A stretch of 23,353 bases of DNA from positions 1 through 23,353 of the forward strand of contig JANNMJ010000049.1 of the NCBI GenBank assembly GCA_031397815.1, given 5' to 3'. Both the position numbers and the translations under genes were made by a program. This document shows positions 7,341-14,561 of the stretch, one piece after another. The notes under the pieces are model-generated. The model searched no databases, was not told where the DNA came from, and worked only from the letters and a program-made list of their open reading frames with translations. Each line of letters starts with the position of its first letter. Position 1 is the stretch's first letter. The stretch is from JANNMJ01 sp031397815. GTDB lineage: Bacteria; Bacteroidota; Bacteroidia; Cytophagales; Hymenobacteraceae.

Positions 7341-8864
7341 ATGAAAACTCTATCACGCGGTTTGTGGCTCACTCTTCTGTACTGGCTGACCACACTGGTG
7401 GCACACGGGCAGTATTTCAACAACCGCTATTTTAACGTTGGCTCAACTCTGCAGTCTGGGCTAACGAGTATCCTGCCAACCGATTCGGGCTACGTAAGTA
7501 TTGGGCAATCGAGTAACTATCCGTCCGTTCCAAGTACTGCCTTGGTTTTGCGCTTCCTGAATCCTAACGGGCAACAGCGTAGGGTAAAATATTTTGGAAA
7601 TGCCGGGGACTATTATTTTTCCAACTTTCGCAATAGTTTAATTTCGTTGGCTCCAGGAGGGTATGCGGCTTCGGTGACAAGTAATTATCCGATGCTCTGG
7701 CGCTTCAATGCGGCGGGCGACACGCTCTGGACGAAATCCTACGGCCCCCAACTCAACCGTATTGTTTACAACGGCTGCTACCTGCCCGGCCGGGGCTACG
7801 CGCTGGTGGGCACAGCGCAGATGGCCATCAACCCCTACGACGGCGATGTGCTGCTGATCCGCACCGACACGGCCGGCAACAAACTCTGGGAGCACACCTA
7901 CCACGCCGCTTTCGCCGACGACGCTACCACCGTGGCCGCCACGCCCGACGGGGGCTTTTTGCTGGGCGGGAGCGTGCGCTACACGGGCGGCTTTTCCAAC
8001 TACGACGGGTTAGTGCTCAAAGTCGATTCGTTGGGGCGGGAGCAGTGGCGGCGCGTGTTCGGCGGTCGCTACTACGACGGCAACGCCCACGTCACGGTGC
8101 TCGCCGACGGCACGTATCTGGTGGGGATGGGGCTGACGGTGCGGGTATCGACGGGCTTTACCGAACGCCGTATTGCGCTCTATAAGCTCAACCCGCTGGA
8201 CGGCAGTACCCGCTCGCAGCGGCTCTACGGTCCGCCCCTCTACGGGACGCAGGTCTTCGCCCTGCACGAGCTGGCCGACGGGTCGCTGGTGGTGGCTGGG
8301 GGCACGGCCGACACGACTAATGCCCGACCCATAGGCAACGGCTTTCCGGTGGGCTTTGCCCTCAAGCTGTGCGCCGACGGCGACAGCGTCTGGTACCACG
8401 CGTACCGCCAGCTTGCGGGGGGCTTTTCGGAGAATTACCTGCGCGATTTGCGGCCCACGCCGGATGGCGGTTTCGTGGGCTGCGGCTTTCTCATTCCGCA
8501 CGCACCCGACACGGGCAGCGCCGACGGCTGGGTCTTCAAACTCGATTCAGCGGGGTACTTACAGGCCGGGGGCACCCCACCCACGCGGGTTTGCCCGCGC
8601 CCGCAAGTGGGCCTGCCCCACGATGAGGCCGCTGCGCAGCCAGTAGCCGTCTGGCCCAACCCCGCCCCGGATGGCCGCTTCACGCTGCAAGCCCCCGGCG
8701 CCACCACGTACACCGTGGCCGATGCGCTGGGCCGGGAAGTGGCCCAAGGCACGATGCGGGCAGGAGAGAACGCGCTGGATTTAAGCCGCCACCCCAGCGG
8801 GCTGTACCGGCTGCGCCTGACGTGGCCCGATGGCCGCTTGGTCACACGGCGGCTGATGCGGTAG
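7341..8864 (+). CDS. Secreted repeat protein with T9SS type A sorting domain
   Basis: Protein of 507 residues. A signal peptide (residues 1-24, ending AHGQ) sends it through Sec. The middle consists of recurring beta units of about 45-60 residues with the pattern TPDGGFLLGG followed by VLKVDSLGREQWRRVFGG, which suggests a delta-60/beta-propeller-like fold; similar units recur at LADGTYLVG, LADGSLVVAGG and TPDGGFVGCG. The last 80 or so residues are a T9SS type A sorting domain: PVAVWPNPAPDGRF, then GLYRLRLTWPDGRLVTRRLM. It is therefore expected to cross the outer membrane through the T9SS and be processed by the PorU sortase encoded at 15904-20031. No enzymatic motif is visible; a binding or structural role is possible. 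It is flanked by terminators on both sides and is monocistronic. Confidence 0.88.
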   Translation: MKTLSRGLWLTLLYWLTTLVAHGQYFNNRYFNVGSTLQSGLTSILPTDSGYVSIGQSSNYPSVPSTALVLRFLNPNGQQRRVKYFGNAGDYYFSNFRNSLISLAPGGYAASVTSNYPMLWRFNAAGDTLWTKSYGPQLNRIVYNGCYLPGRGYALVGTAQMAINPYDGDVLLIRTDTAGNKLWEHTYHAAFADDATTVAATPDGGFLLGGSVRYTGGFSNYDGLVLKVDSLGREQWRRVFGGRYYDGNAHVTVLADGTYLVGMGLTVRVSTGFTERRIALYKLNPLDGSTRSQRLYGPPLYGTQVFALHELADGSLVVAGGTADTTNARPIGNGFPVGFALKLCADGDSVWYHAYRQLAGGFSENYLRDLRPTPDGGFVGCGFLIPHAPDTGSADGWVFKLDSAGYLQAGGTPPTRVCPRPQVGLPHDEAAAQPVAVWPNPAPDGRFTLQAPGATTYTVADALGREVAQGTMRAGENALDLSRHPSGLYRLRLTWPDGRLVTRRLMR

Positions 8865-8909
8865 GCTGCCACGCACGTTAGCCGTTGGCTTCCCCCGATA
8901 GGGGTAATA

Positions 8910-8945
8910 AACCGCCCTCTATTGCGGCAAATAGGGGGCGGTTTT
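8910..8945 (+). terminator. Rho-independent terminator of the T9SS cargo gene
   Basis: Long arms AACCGCCCTCTATT (8910-8923) and AATAGGGGGCGGTT pair with one T-G wobble, followed by TT. The tail is short but the stem is strong, 45 bases past the stop. Confidence 0.8.
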
Positions 8946-9119
8946 GCTTTGTTCCGACGTGAGAATCAGGGGCTTGTAAGTGGGCGGTTAATGGGTGTGA
9001 TTTTGAGTCGAAAAATCGTTCGTAAGTGATTGATTTTCAGGAATCAGAATCATTAAGAAACTTGCCTAAAAATCGGCGATTTCGGCACTCAAAACCGGGC
9101 TGAAAGGTTATGAGGCCGT

Positions 9120-10187
9120 ATGAAACAGGAACACGAAGCCCGCATTATCCCGCTGTTCGGCACGCCGTCTGAGGCCGAGCCGAATACTGACCCGGAGACT
9201 TGGCGGAAGTCGATTCCGGCGCAGGTTTTCCTCAATTATTTCCACGCCATCGCTTACCACATCAACCAAACCGATGATGGCAATGGCGTGCGGCACCTGC
9301 CGTTCTTCCGCGATGCCGCCGCCGCTCCGGCCTTGGCCGATGACGAAGCGGCGGAAGTCGTGCGGCTGCTCCAAACCGGTTGGAGCACCGAGTACGCCCT
9401 GCGCGCCACCGCCGAGCTGGGCGATGAGAATTACCTCCGCAATGCCCTTCACTGGACGTTCCCGCAGGCGTACTACGCCATTTTCGCGGTGATGGAAGCG
9501 TTCCTGCACACGCGCGGTATCAAGAGCCGCAACACGGCCGTCGTGGCGCGTGAAGTGGGGCGCTTGGTGGTGCGCGCGGCCTATCCGCGCGCCGTGGGCT
9601 ACTACGCCGCCGGGCACTACCCGACGTTCTCGGTGCAGCGGCTGCCGTTGGCGGCGTATAAGCCGGGCTTGCATCTGGCAGGGAAAGACATCGAAGCGCA
9701 GGCCCAGATTGGGCAGTTTCTGCGGACTACCCGGCGCCTCAAAGCCACGGCCGTGCGCCAACAGGTGCAGGCGAACCCGAACACGGCCATCCGCAGCGCC
9801 CGCACGGGGCAGGTGCTCGATAAATGGAAGCCGCAGCATTGGGAGCAGCTGACGTGGCGCTTGGGCTACACCACCATTTTCGACCTACTCGGCCGGCTCC
9901 GCATCTCGGCCACGAGCCGCGAAATCGACCGCTACGTCGAGGCGGATATCGATTTCAAGCACTTCCACGAGGCGCTGCTGAGCATCGTGCGCTACCTCAA
10001 CGGCATCCACGAAACGTATGTGGCGCAGGCGCTCGGGCTGCAACGCTACCGCGAGGTGGTGGCCGCGCTGCCGCCGCATCTGCTCCACTCGTTCCCCGAA
10101 GATCGCCTGAAAACGGTCGTCGAGCCCGCGTTGCGGCCTCAGGCAGCGCCCGCGTATGTGCCAGAAGCGTTGCCGATGGCAGCGTAA
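9120..10187 (+). CDS. Uncharacterised helical protein, possibly HEPN-like
   Basis: Protein of 355 residues that I do not recognise as a named family. It has no signal peptide or membrane segment and looks mostly helical and cytoplasmic. Residues about 108-127 (ALHWTFPQAYYAIFAVMEAF) resemble the core helix of HEPN domains, which often read A-x-YY-A-x-F followed by a small-residue/leucine stretch. Near the C-terminus, RYLNGIH fits the loose R-x(4-6)-H spacing of HEPN ribonucleases, but the polar residue usually found after the Arg is a Tyr here. The HEPN idea is therefore a weak inference. The tail is Pro/Ala-rich. The gene is isolated between terminators at 8910 and 10233, with no antitoxin or nucleotidyltransferase neighbour. 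The 174-base gap before it holds an AT-rich stretch and no clear -7 box. Confidence 0.7.
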   Translation: MKQEHEARIIPLFGTPSEAEPNTDPETWRKSIPAQVFLNYFHAIAYHINQTDDGNGVRHLPFFRDAAAAPALADDEAAEVVRLLQTGWSTEYALRATAELGDENYLRNALHWTFPQAYYAIFAVMEAFLHTRGIKSRNTAVVAREVGRLVVRAAYPRAVGYYAAGHYPTFSVQRLPLAAYKPGLHLAGKDIEAQAQIGQFLRTTRRLKATAVRQQVQANPNTAIRSARTGQVLDKWKPQHWEQLTWRLGYTTIFDLLGRLRISATSREIDRYVEADIDFKHFHEALLSIVRYLNGIHETYVAQALGLQRYREVVAALPPHLLHSFPEDRLKTVVEPALRPQAAPAYVPEALPMAA

Positions 10188-10232
10188 TAAGCAGCCTAAT
10201 ATCCCTTTTCGTCGTCTGTTCTACCACGAACG

Positions 10233-10271
10233 GCCCCGCCCTTGAGCCGCTGCTCAGGAGCGGGGCTTTTT
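10233..10271 (+). terminator. Rho-independent terminator of the gene at 9120
   Basis: The arms GCCCCGC (10233-10239) and GCGGGGC (10260-10266) enclose an inner stem, CTTGAGC with GCTCAGG (one wobble). A T5 run ends at 10271, 45 bases past the stop. Confidence 0.88.
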
Positions 10272-10358
10272 GTTGCTGTTCGGGGCTGTTTGCCGTTTTT
10301 TCCGGAGTGATTCGGGGCGGTTTTGAGCCGTGGGTGGCGGAACCAGTCGCGGCAGGTT

Positions 10359-10366
10359 GACCTTTG
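10359..10366 (+). promoter_or_regulatory. -7-like box of the GWxTD gene
   Basis: GACCTTTG matches TAnnTTTG except for the first base. The expected transcript start near 10373 leaves a leader of about 26 bases to the ATG at 10399. This favours that start over the ATG at 10369 or the GTG at 10330. Confidence 0.45.
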
Positions 10367-10398
10367 TTATGGGTGAATTGCCTATCTTTTCCGACGTT

Positions 10399-11910
10399 AT
10401 GAGCCGATTTTTTCGCCTTCCGCTGCTGCTGCTCGTCGCTTTTGGCGGGTTGGTGGCTTCTGCGTCGGCCCGCCCCGTGTTGTTCACGGTGGAGGCCAAT
10501 CGCTTACGCGTCAACGATACGCAGACGTTGATTGAGTATTACGTGACCGTCGACGGCGCTTCCGTGCGGTATGCGCGCACGCCGGGCGGTTTTGAGGCGC
10601 GGGTGGCGCTCACGCTCACCGTGGCCGATTCGGTGGGCGGCATCCGGAAGGCGCAGAAATTTCTGCTCCGCTCGCCCACCATCGCCGATACGGGCGCCGC
10701 CCGACGGCCGTTCCGCCTGCACGAGCGCATCGGCGTGGCGAACGGGCGCCACACGCTGGGCTTCACCGCCATCGATCAGGTGCGCGGCGCCGGGGCCGAT
10801 GAGGTGCGCTTAGAGCTGCCGCTCGTGGCGGGATATCAGGCGAGCAAGGGCGTGCAGGTGTCGGATATTCAGCTCCTGGAATCGTTTCAGAAGACCGATA
10901 AGCCCGACGAGTTCACCAAAAGCGGCCTTGCGCTGACTGGCCGTGTGACGGATTTTTATCCGCAGGAAGTCGAGATGTTGAAGTTTTATGCCGAAATCTA
11001 CCACGCGGCCGGGGCGCTCCCGGCTGGGGCGAGCCTGACGCTGCGCTATCGGATTCGGCTCCTCGACGGCGCCGCGCCGGTTGTGGTCGGGGAGAAGAAG
11101 GTGCAGCAACCGGCGGCGCCCGTGAACGTGGTGCTGACGCAGCTCAATCTGGGCGCCGTGCCGTCGGGGAACTGCGAGCTGGTGGTCGAGGCGGTCGCGC
11201 CCGATGGCCGGGTGCTCGGGAGTGCCGTGCGGAGTTTTCAGCGTTCCAATCCGGGGTTGCCGGTGCCCGGCGAGGCGGAAGATTTGGTGAAGCGCGCGCA
11301 AGCCACGTCGGCTGACGAGCTAAAAGGGACGTTCGTGGCCGACCTCGATTCCACGAAGCTGCCGCATTACCTGCTCAGCTTGCGGCCGGTTTGCACCAAT
11401 GTGGAAGCCGCTTTTTCGGAATCACTGGCGAAAACCGGCACCGCCCGCCAACAGCGCGCCTACCTGTTTCACTTCTGGAAAAAGCAGAGCCAAACCGAAG
11501 CCGCCGAGCGCTGGGCCGATTACAAGCACCGCATCGAGTACGTCGACCAAGCCTTCGGCAACCCCACGTTTCGCGCTTACGAGACCGATCAAGGCCGCGT
11601 GTATCTGCAATACGGCGCTCCTGACCAGCTTTTCACCGAGCGCACCGACCCGCAGCGCGCTTCCGCCAACTCCGACGGTCGGCCGTACCAAATCTGGAAT
11701 TACTACAAGCTCAAGAACCTGACATCGATCTCGAATCAGACCAACCGTCAGTTCGTCTTCTTCCAGCGAAACCTCGGCGACCCATCGCCGCGCCTGATTC
11801 ACTCCAACGCCATCGGCGAGCGCGTCGATACGAACTGGCGGGCGCAGGTGGGCGATAAATTCTCCGGAAACTCGCGGTTCGACCGTAACTCCGGCTCTGG
11901 CGGCCAGTAG
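10399..11910 (+). CDS. GWxTD domain-containing protein
   Basis: Exported protein of 503 residues from the ATG at 10399, with a signal peptide MSRFFRLPLLLLVAFGGLVA ending at SASA-RP. The N-terminal two thirds look like beta-rich repeats. The C-terminal domain is the GWxTD domain: FHFWKKQSQTEAAERWADY, then AYETDQGRVYLQYGAPDQLF, then PYQIWNYY, and finally PRLIHSNAIGERVDTNWRAQ. The namesake motif reads A393-Y-E-T-D397 here, so G and W are replaced. The family is common in Bacteroidota and some other phyla; its function is not established. Two other in-frame starts (GTG 10330, ATG 10369) lie at or before the -7 box or would spoil the signal peptide. The lipid A acyltransferase gene follows 37 bases later but has its own -7 box. 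Confidence 0.85.
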   Translation: MSRFFRLPLLLLVAFGGLVASASARPVLFTVEANRLRVNDTQTLIEYYVTVDGASVRYARTPGGFEARVALTLTVADSVGGIRKAQKFLLRSPTIADTGAARRPFRLHERIGVANGRHTLGFTAIDQVRGAGADEVRLELPLVAGYQASKGVQVSDIQLLESFQKTDKPDEFTKSGLALTGRVTDFYPQEVEMLKFYAEIYHAAGALPAGASLTLRYRIRLLDGAAPVVVGEKKVQQPAAPVNVVLTQLNLGAVPSGNCELVVEAVAPDGRVLGSAVRSFQRSNPGLPVPGEAEDLVKRAQATSADELKGTFVADLDSTKLPHYLLSLRPVCTNVEAAFSESLAKTGTARQQRAYLFHFWKKQSQTEAAERWADYKHRIEYVDQAFGNPTFRAYETDQGRVYLQYGAPDQLFTERTDPQRASANSDGRPYQIWNYYKLKNLTSISNQTNRQFVFFQRNLGDPSPRLIHSNAIGERVDTNWRAQVGDKFSGNSRFDRNSGSGGQ

Positions 11911-11934
11911 TGCCTATTAGAGCCGACCGTAGCC

Positions 11935-11942
11935 GACCTTTG
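11935..11942 (+). promoter_or_regulatory. -7-like box immediately before the LpxL-like gene
   Basis: GACCTTTG ends 5 bases before the ATG at 11948. If used as a -7 box it would give a leaderless or nearly leaderless transcript. The second ATG at 11954 is then an alternative start. Confidence 0.4.
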
Positions 11943-11947
11943 CGCCG

Positions 11948-12922
11948 ATGACGATGCCTCTCGATTCGGTCGCCCTTCCCGTGTCACCTGATCCGCAACC
12001 CGTGCCCGTTCCGCCGGTGCTACGGCGGCACCCCGGTTTTTGGGTACTGTGGCTGTTCGCGCAGCTTCCGTTTGGCGTGCTCTACGGCGTGGCGCGCGCG
12101 CTGGCGTGGCTGATCGGCGATGTGATCGGCTACCGGCGGCAAGTGGTGCGGGAGAATCTCCAGAAATCATTTCCGGAGAAAACCGAGGCCGAGCGACGGA
12201 AAATCGCCCGCCGCTTCTACCGCAATCTCTCCGAAGTCCTCGTCGAGACGCTCAAGCTGCTCTCCATCGGCCCGGCCGATTTTCGGAAACGGGTAGAAAT
12301 CACTGGCTCCGCCGAGCTGTTCGCCTGCCTCCGCGATGGGAAGACGGTGTTGGCACTCGGCTCGCACTCGGTCAATTGGGAATGGATTCTGCCGTCCGCC
12401 GTCGCGCTACTTGATGGTGCGCGCATCGACGGCGTGTACCGCCCCCTCAACAGCGCCTTCGGCGAGGCACTCGTGAAGCACCTGCGGACCCGTTTCGGCG
12501 GGCATTTAGTGCGAATGCAGGACGTAGGGCGCGATGTAGTGCGGCTCCGCGCCACGCCTCGTGCCCTCTCGATGGTGGCCGACCAGACGCCGCCCGGCGG
12601 CGAAATCCAGTTCTACACCCGCTTCCTGAATCAGGATACCCCGTTCTTCGTCGGCCCCGACAAGCTGGCGGCGTCGTTCCGGATGCCGGTCTTCTTCCTG
12701 AGCCAGACCCGCACCAAGCGCGGCCATTACCGCTACGACCTCCAGCTCTTCTACGACGGCTCCACCCAGCTCCCCACTCCCCCCAAGCACATCACCGACG
12801 ACCCCACGCACCACCCCATTACCGCCGCCTACGCGCAGTTTCTGGAAGCCGAGATCCGCCGCTCTCCGTCGGATTATTTGTGGTCGCATCGGCGGTGGAA
12901 GAATAGCCGTCCGGGGCGGTAG
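11948..12922 (+). CDS. Lipid A biosynthesis acyltransferase, LpxL/HtrB family
   Basis: Inner-membrane acyltransferase of 324 residues. LpxL-type enzymes transfer a fatty acyl chain from acyl-ACP to a lipid A precursor as a secondary acylation. A hydrophobic anchor lies at about residues 28-55. The catalytic HX4E motif is present as H140-SVNW-E145 in LGSHSVNWEW. Further family blocks are the RRQVVRENLQKSFPE element, MVADQTPPGG (usually DQ with a small or hydrophobic follow-up), and the C-terminal SPSDYLWSHRRWK, matching the family's W-x-H-R-R-x-K ending. Length is normal. The N-terminal 27 residues are Pro-rich and vary in the family. It may be transcribed from a near-leaderless start and partly by read-through from the GWxTD gene. 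No terminator is obvious before the palindromic repeat at 13009. Confidence 0.9.
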   Translation: MTMPLDSVALPVSPDPQPVPVPPVLRRHPGFWVLWLFAQLPFGVLYGVARALAWLIGDVIGYRRQVVRENLQKSFPEKTEAERRKIARRFYRNLSEVLVETLKLLSIGPADFRKRVEITGSAELFACLRDGKTVLALGSHSVNWEWILPSAVALLDGARIDGVYRPLNSAFGEALVKHLRTRFGGHLVRMQDVGRDVVRLRATPRALSMVADQTPPGGEIQFYTRFLNQDTPFFVGPDKLAASFRMPVFFLSQTRTKRGHYRYDLQLFYDGSTQLPTPPKHITDDPTHHPITAAYAQFLEAEIRRSPSDYLWSHRRWKNSRPGR

Positions 12923-13008
12923 AATTGCGGCGGGGGTTTTGGCGGTTTTGTGAGGGGGCGATTTTGGCACCCTAGCCAATTATTCGTTCAGCAATTATTG
13001 TAAGTGAA

Positions 13009-13133
13009 TTTGTCATTGCGAGGAGGAGGCTTTGCGACGACGTGGCAATCCTCGCTTGCTCGGCTATGTGGTTATGCCAACGTCCTAATCCTACGAAGAT
13101 TGCTTCGTCGCAAAGCCTCCTCGCAATGACAAA
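13009..13133. repeat. 125-bp palindromic dispersed repeat (MITE-like)
   Basis: The arms at 13009-13052 and 13094-13133 are inverted copies. Both contain TTTGTCATTGCGAGGAG, then GCTTTGCGACGA, then GCAATC. The left arm has an extra GAG and an extra few bases before GCAATC. A spacer of about 40 bases lies between. Repeats with TGTCATTGCGAGGAG ends are well known as dispersed copies in several phyla including Bacteroidota, usually without a transposase. It sits between the convergent LpxL-like and M16 genes, where the long hairpin may end transcription from both sides. The rest of 12923-13162 shows nothing else. Confidence 0.85.
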
Positions 13134-13162
13134 ATCCTAGACGAAAACCTTTGATTAGGCGC

Positions 13163-14446
13163 TCAATCCCGCCGCCCGACCACCACTTCCTGCATTGTTT
13201 CGGGGGTGAGGTATTGGTTGGCTAGCTCGCGTAGCTCGGCGGGGGTGGTGGTGGCGATGGCGGCGAGGAGCTGGTCGTAGTGGTCAGCGGGGAGGCCGCG
13301 CAGGACGAGGAATTGGTATTTCGAGAGCTGATCGAAAATGGTGCTCGTATCGCCGACGAACTTGCCGGTGGCGTATTGCCGCACCGTGTCCAGCTCTTGC
13401 GTGGGGACTAACTCATCGCGCAGGCGAGCCATCTCGCGGTAAATCTCGGTGAAGGTGGCTTCCGTGGAATCGGCGTTTACGTCGGCGCCTATGACGAGGG
13501 AAGAGGCGTGCTCGCGGTGCGTCACGCTCGAATAAATCCCGTAGGTGAAGCCTTTGTCCTCGCGGATATTCTTCATCAATCTCGACCCAAAATAGCCGCC
13601 CAGAATCTGATTCAGCACGAACAGCCGGTGCGTATCGGGGTGCTGCGGCTCGGCCCACAAGCGCCCCACGCGCACCGCCGACTGCATACTCGTGGCGATG
13701 CGAATCTCGTCGCGCGCCGGGCCGGGCACCACGGCCGTCGCGGTGGCGAGCGGCGCCAAAAGGGCCGTCGCGGGCGGCAGATTTGCGAGGATAGCCGCCA
13801 CATCATCGTCGCGGACATCCCCGGCCACAAATACTTCCGCGTTCGCCAGATGGTAGCGGGTGGCGTAGAAGGCGCGCAGGTCGGGGGCGGTCAGCTTCGC
13901 CACGTCATCCAGCTCGATTTCTGACGAATACGGATGCGCGGCGCCGAAGAGATTGCGCGAGAACCGCTCGGAAGCGCGGTAGGCGTTTTTGTCGCGCTCG
14001 ACGCGCACCTGCTGCACGTACCGCTGCACGGCGGCGGCGGTTTCGGCTTCCGGGTAAGCCGCCTCGGTCAGCAGCTCGCCGAGGAGGGGGAGTAGCGTCG
14101 GGAGGTGCCGGCGGAGGCAATAGAGCGAAACGGTGGCGCGGTCGGCGCCGGCGGAGCTTTCCAGAAACGCGCCGTAGCTCGCCACGTATTCCGCAATCTG
14201 GGCGGCGGTGCGGGTGCGCGTGCCTTCCGTGAGGGCACGCGCCGTGAGCGCGGCGATGCCGGCGCCCGGCTGCTGCCACTGCCCGGCGCGCACCACCACC
14301 TGTACCTGCACGACCGGCAGCGCCGCGTTCCGCAGCACGTGTAGCCGTCCACCGCCGGGGAGCGGCAGCACATCGGGCTTGGGGAGGGAAACGGCGCGGA
14401 CGGATTGAAACGCGGGCGCGGTGGTGCGGTCGAGGGTAGCGATCAT
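13163..14446 (-). CDS. M16 peptidase-like protein lacking the zinc motif
   Basis: Protein of 427 residues from the ATG at 14446; 84 upstream codons of open frame are Ser/Pro/Arg-rich and overlap a terminator. The pitrilysin (M16B) fold is clear: an N-terminal domain to about 215 and a C-terminal domain with the block GGYFGSRLMKNIREDKGFTY, whose Arg and Tyr are the conserved C-domain pair of M16 proteins. Where active members have HFLEH, this protein reads ALTAR (residues 66-70), so all three zinc/catalytic residues are gone. Such subunits usually pair with an active M16 protein, often encoded next door, but none is present here. No convincing signal peptide is visible in the first 40 residues. 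It lies downstream of porV on the same strand, separated by a terminator. Confidence 0.88.
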   Translation of the reverse strand: MIATLDRTTAPAFQSVRAVSLPKPDVLPLPGGGRLHVLRNAALPVVQVQVVVRAGQWQQPGAGIAALTARALTEGTRTRTAAQIAEYVASYGAFLESSAGADRATVSLYCLRRHLPTLLPLLGELLTEAAYPEAETAAAVQRYVQQVRVERDKNAYRASERFSRNLFGAAHPYSSEIELDDVAKLTAPDLRAFYATRYHLANAEVFVAGDVRDDDVAAILANLPPATALLAPLATATAVVPGPARDEIRIATSMQSAVRVGRLWAEPQHPDTHRLFVLNQILGGYFGSRLMKNIREDKGFTYGIYSSVTHREHASSLVIGADVNADSTEATFTEIYREMARLRDELVPTQELDTVRQYATGKFVGDTSTIFDQLSKYQFLVLRGLPADHYDQLLAAIATTTPAELRELANQYLTPETMQEVVVGRRD

Positions 14447-14464
14447 AATTGGGGTTGGAGAAGG

Positions 14465-14472
14465 CAAAAGTG
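14465..14472 (-). promoter_or_regulatory. -7-like box of the M16 gene
   Basis: The minus strand reads CACTTTTG, matching TAnnTTTG except the first base, 18 bases before the ATG at 14446. It follows directly on the T-tract of the porV terminator. Confidence 0.3.
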
Positions 14473-14474
14473 CG

Positions 14475-14549
14475 AAAAAGCCGAAGCTCCCGCCTCCGGG
14501 TAGCACCGGGCCAGTGGGCGCCGGTGGTACTTCGGAAGCGGGAGCTTCG
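14475..14549 (-). terminator. Rho-independent terminator of porV
   Basis: On the minus strand a 17-base arm, CGAAGCTCCCGCTTCCG (14549-14533), pairs with 14498-14482 with one mismatch. An inner stem (GTACCACCGG with CCGGTGCTAC) continues the hairpin. The tail is GCTTTTTC (T5 at 14479-14475). It begins 12 bases past the porV stop. Confidence 0.85.
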
Positions 14550-14561
14550 CGGATGGTGGGG

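Noticed and set aside
13009..13133. Palindromic repeat as an insertion sequence
   Set aside because: There is no transposase frame inside and the total length is only 125 bases, so it is a non-coding repeat.
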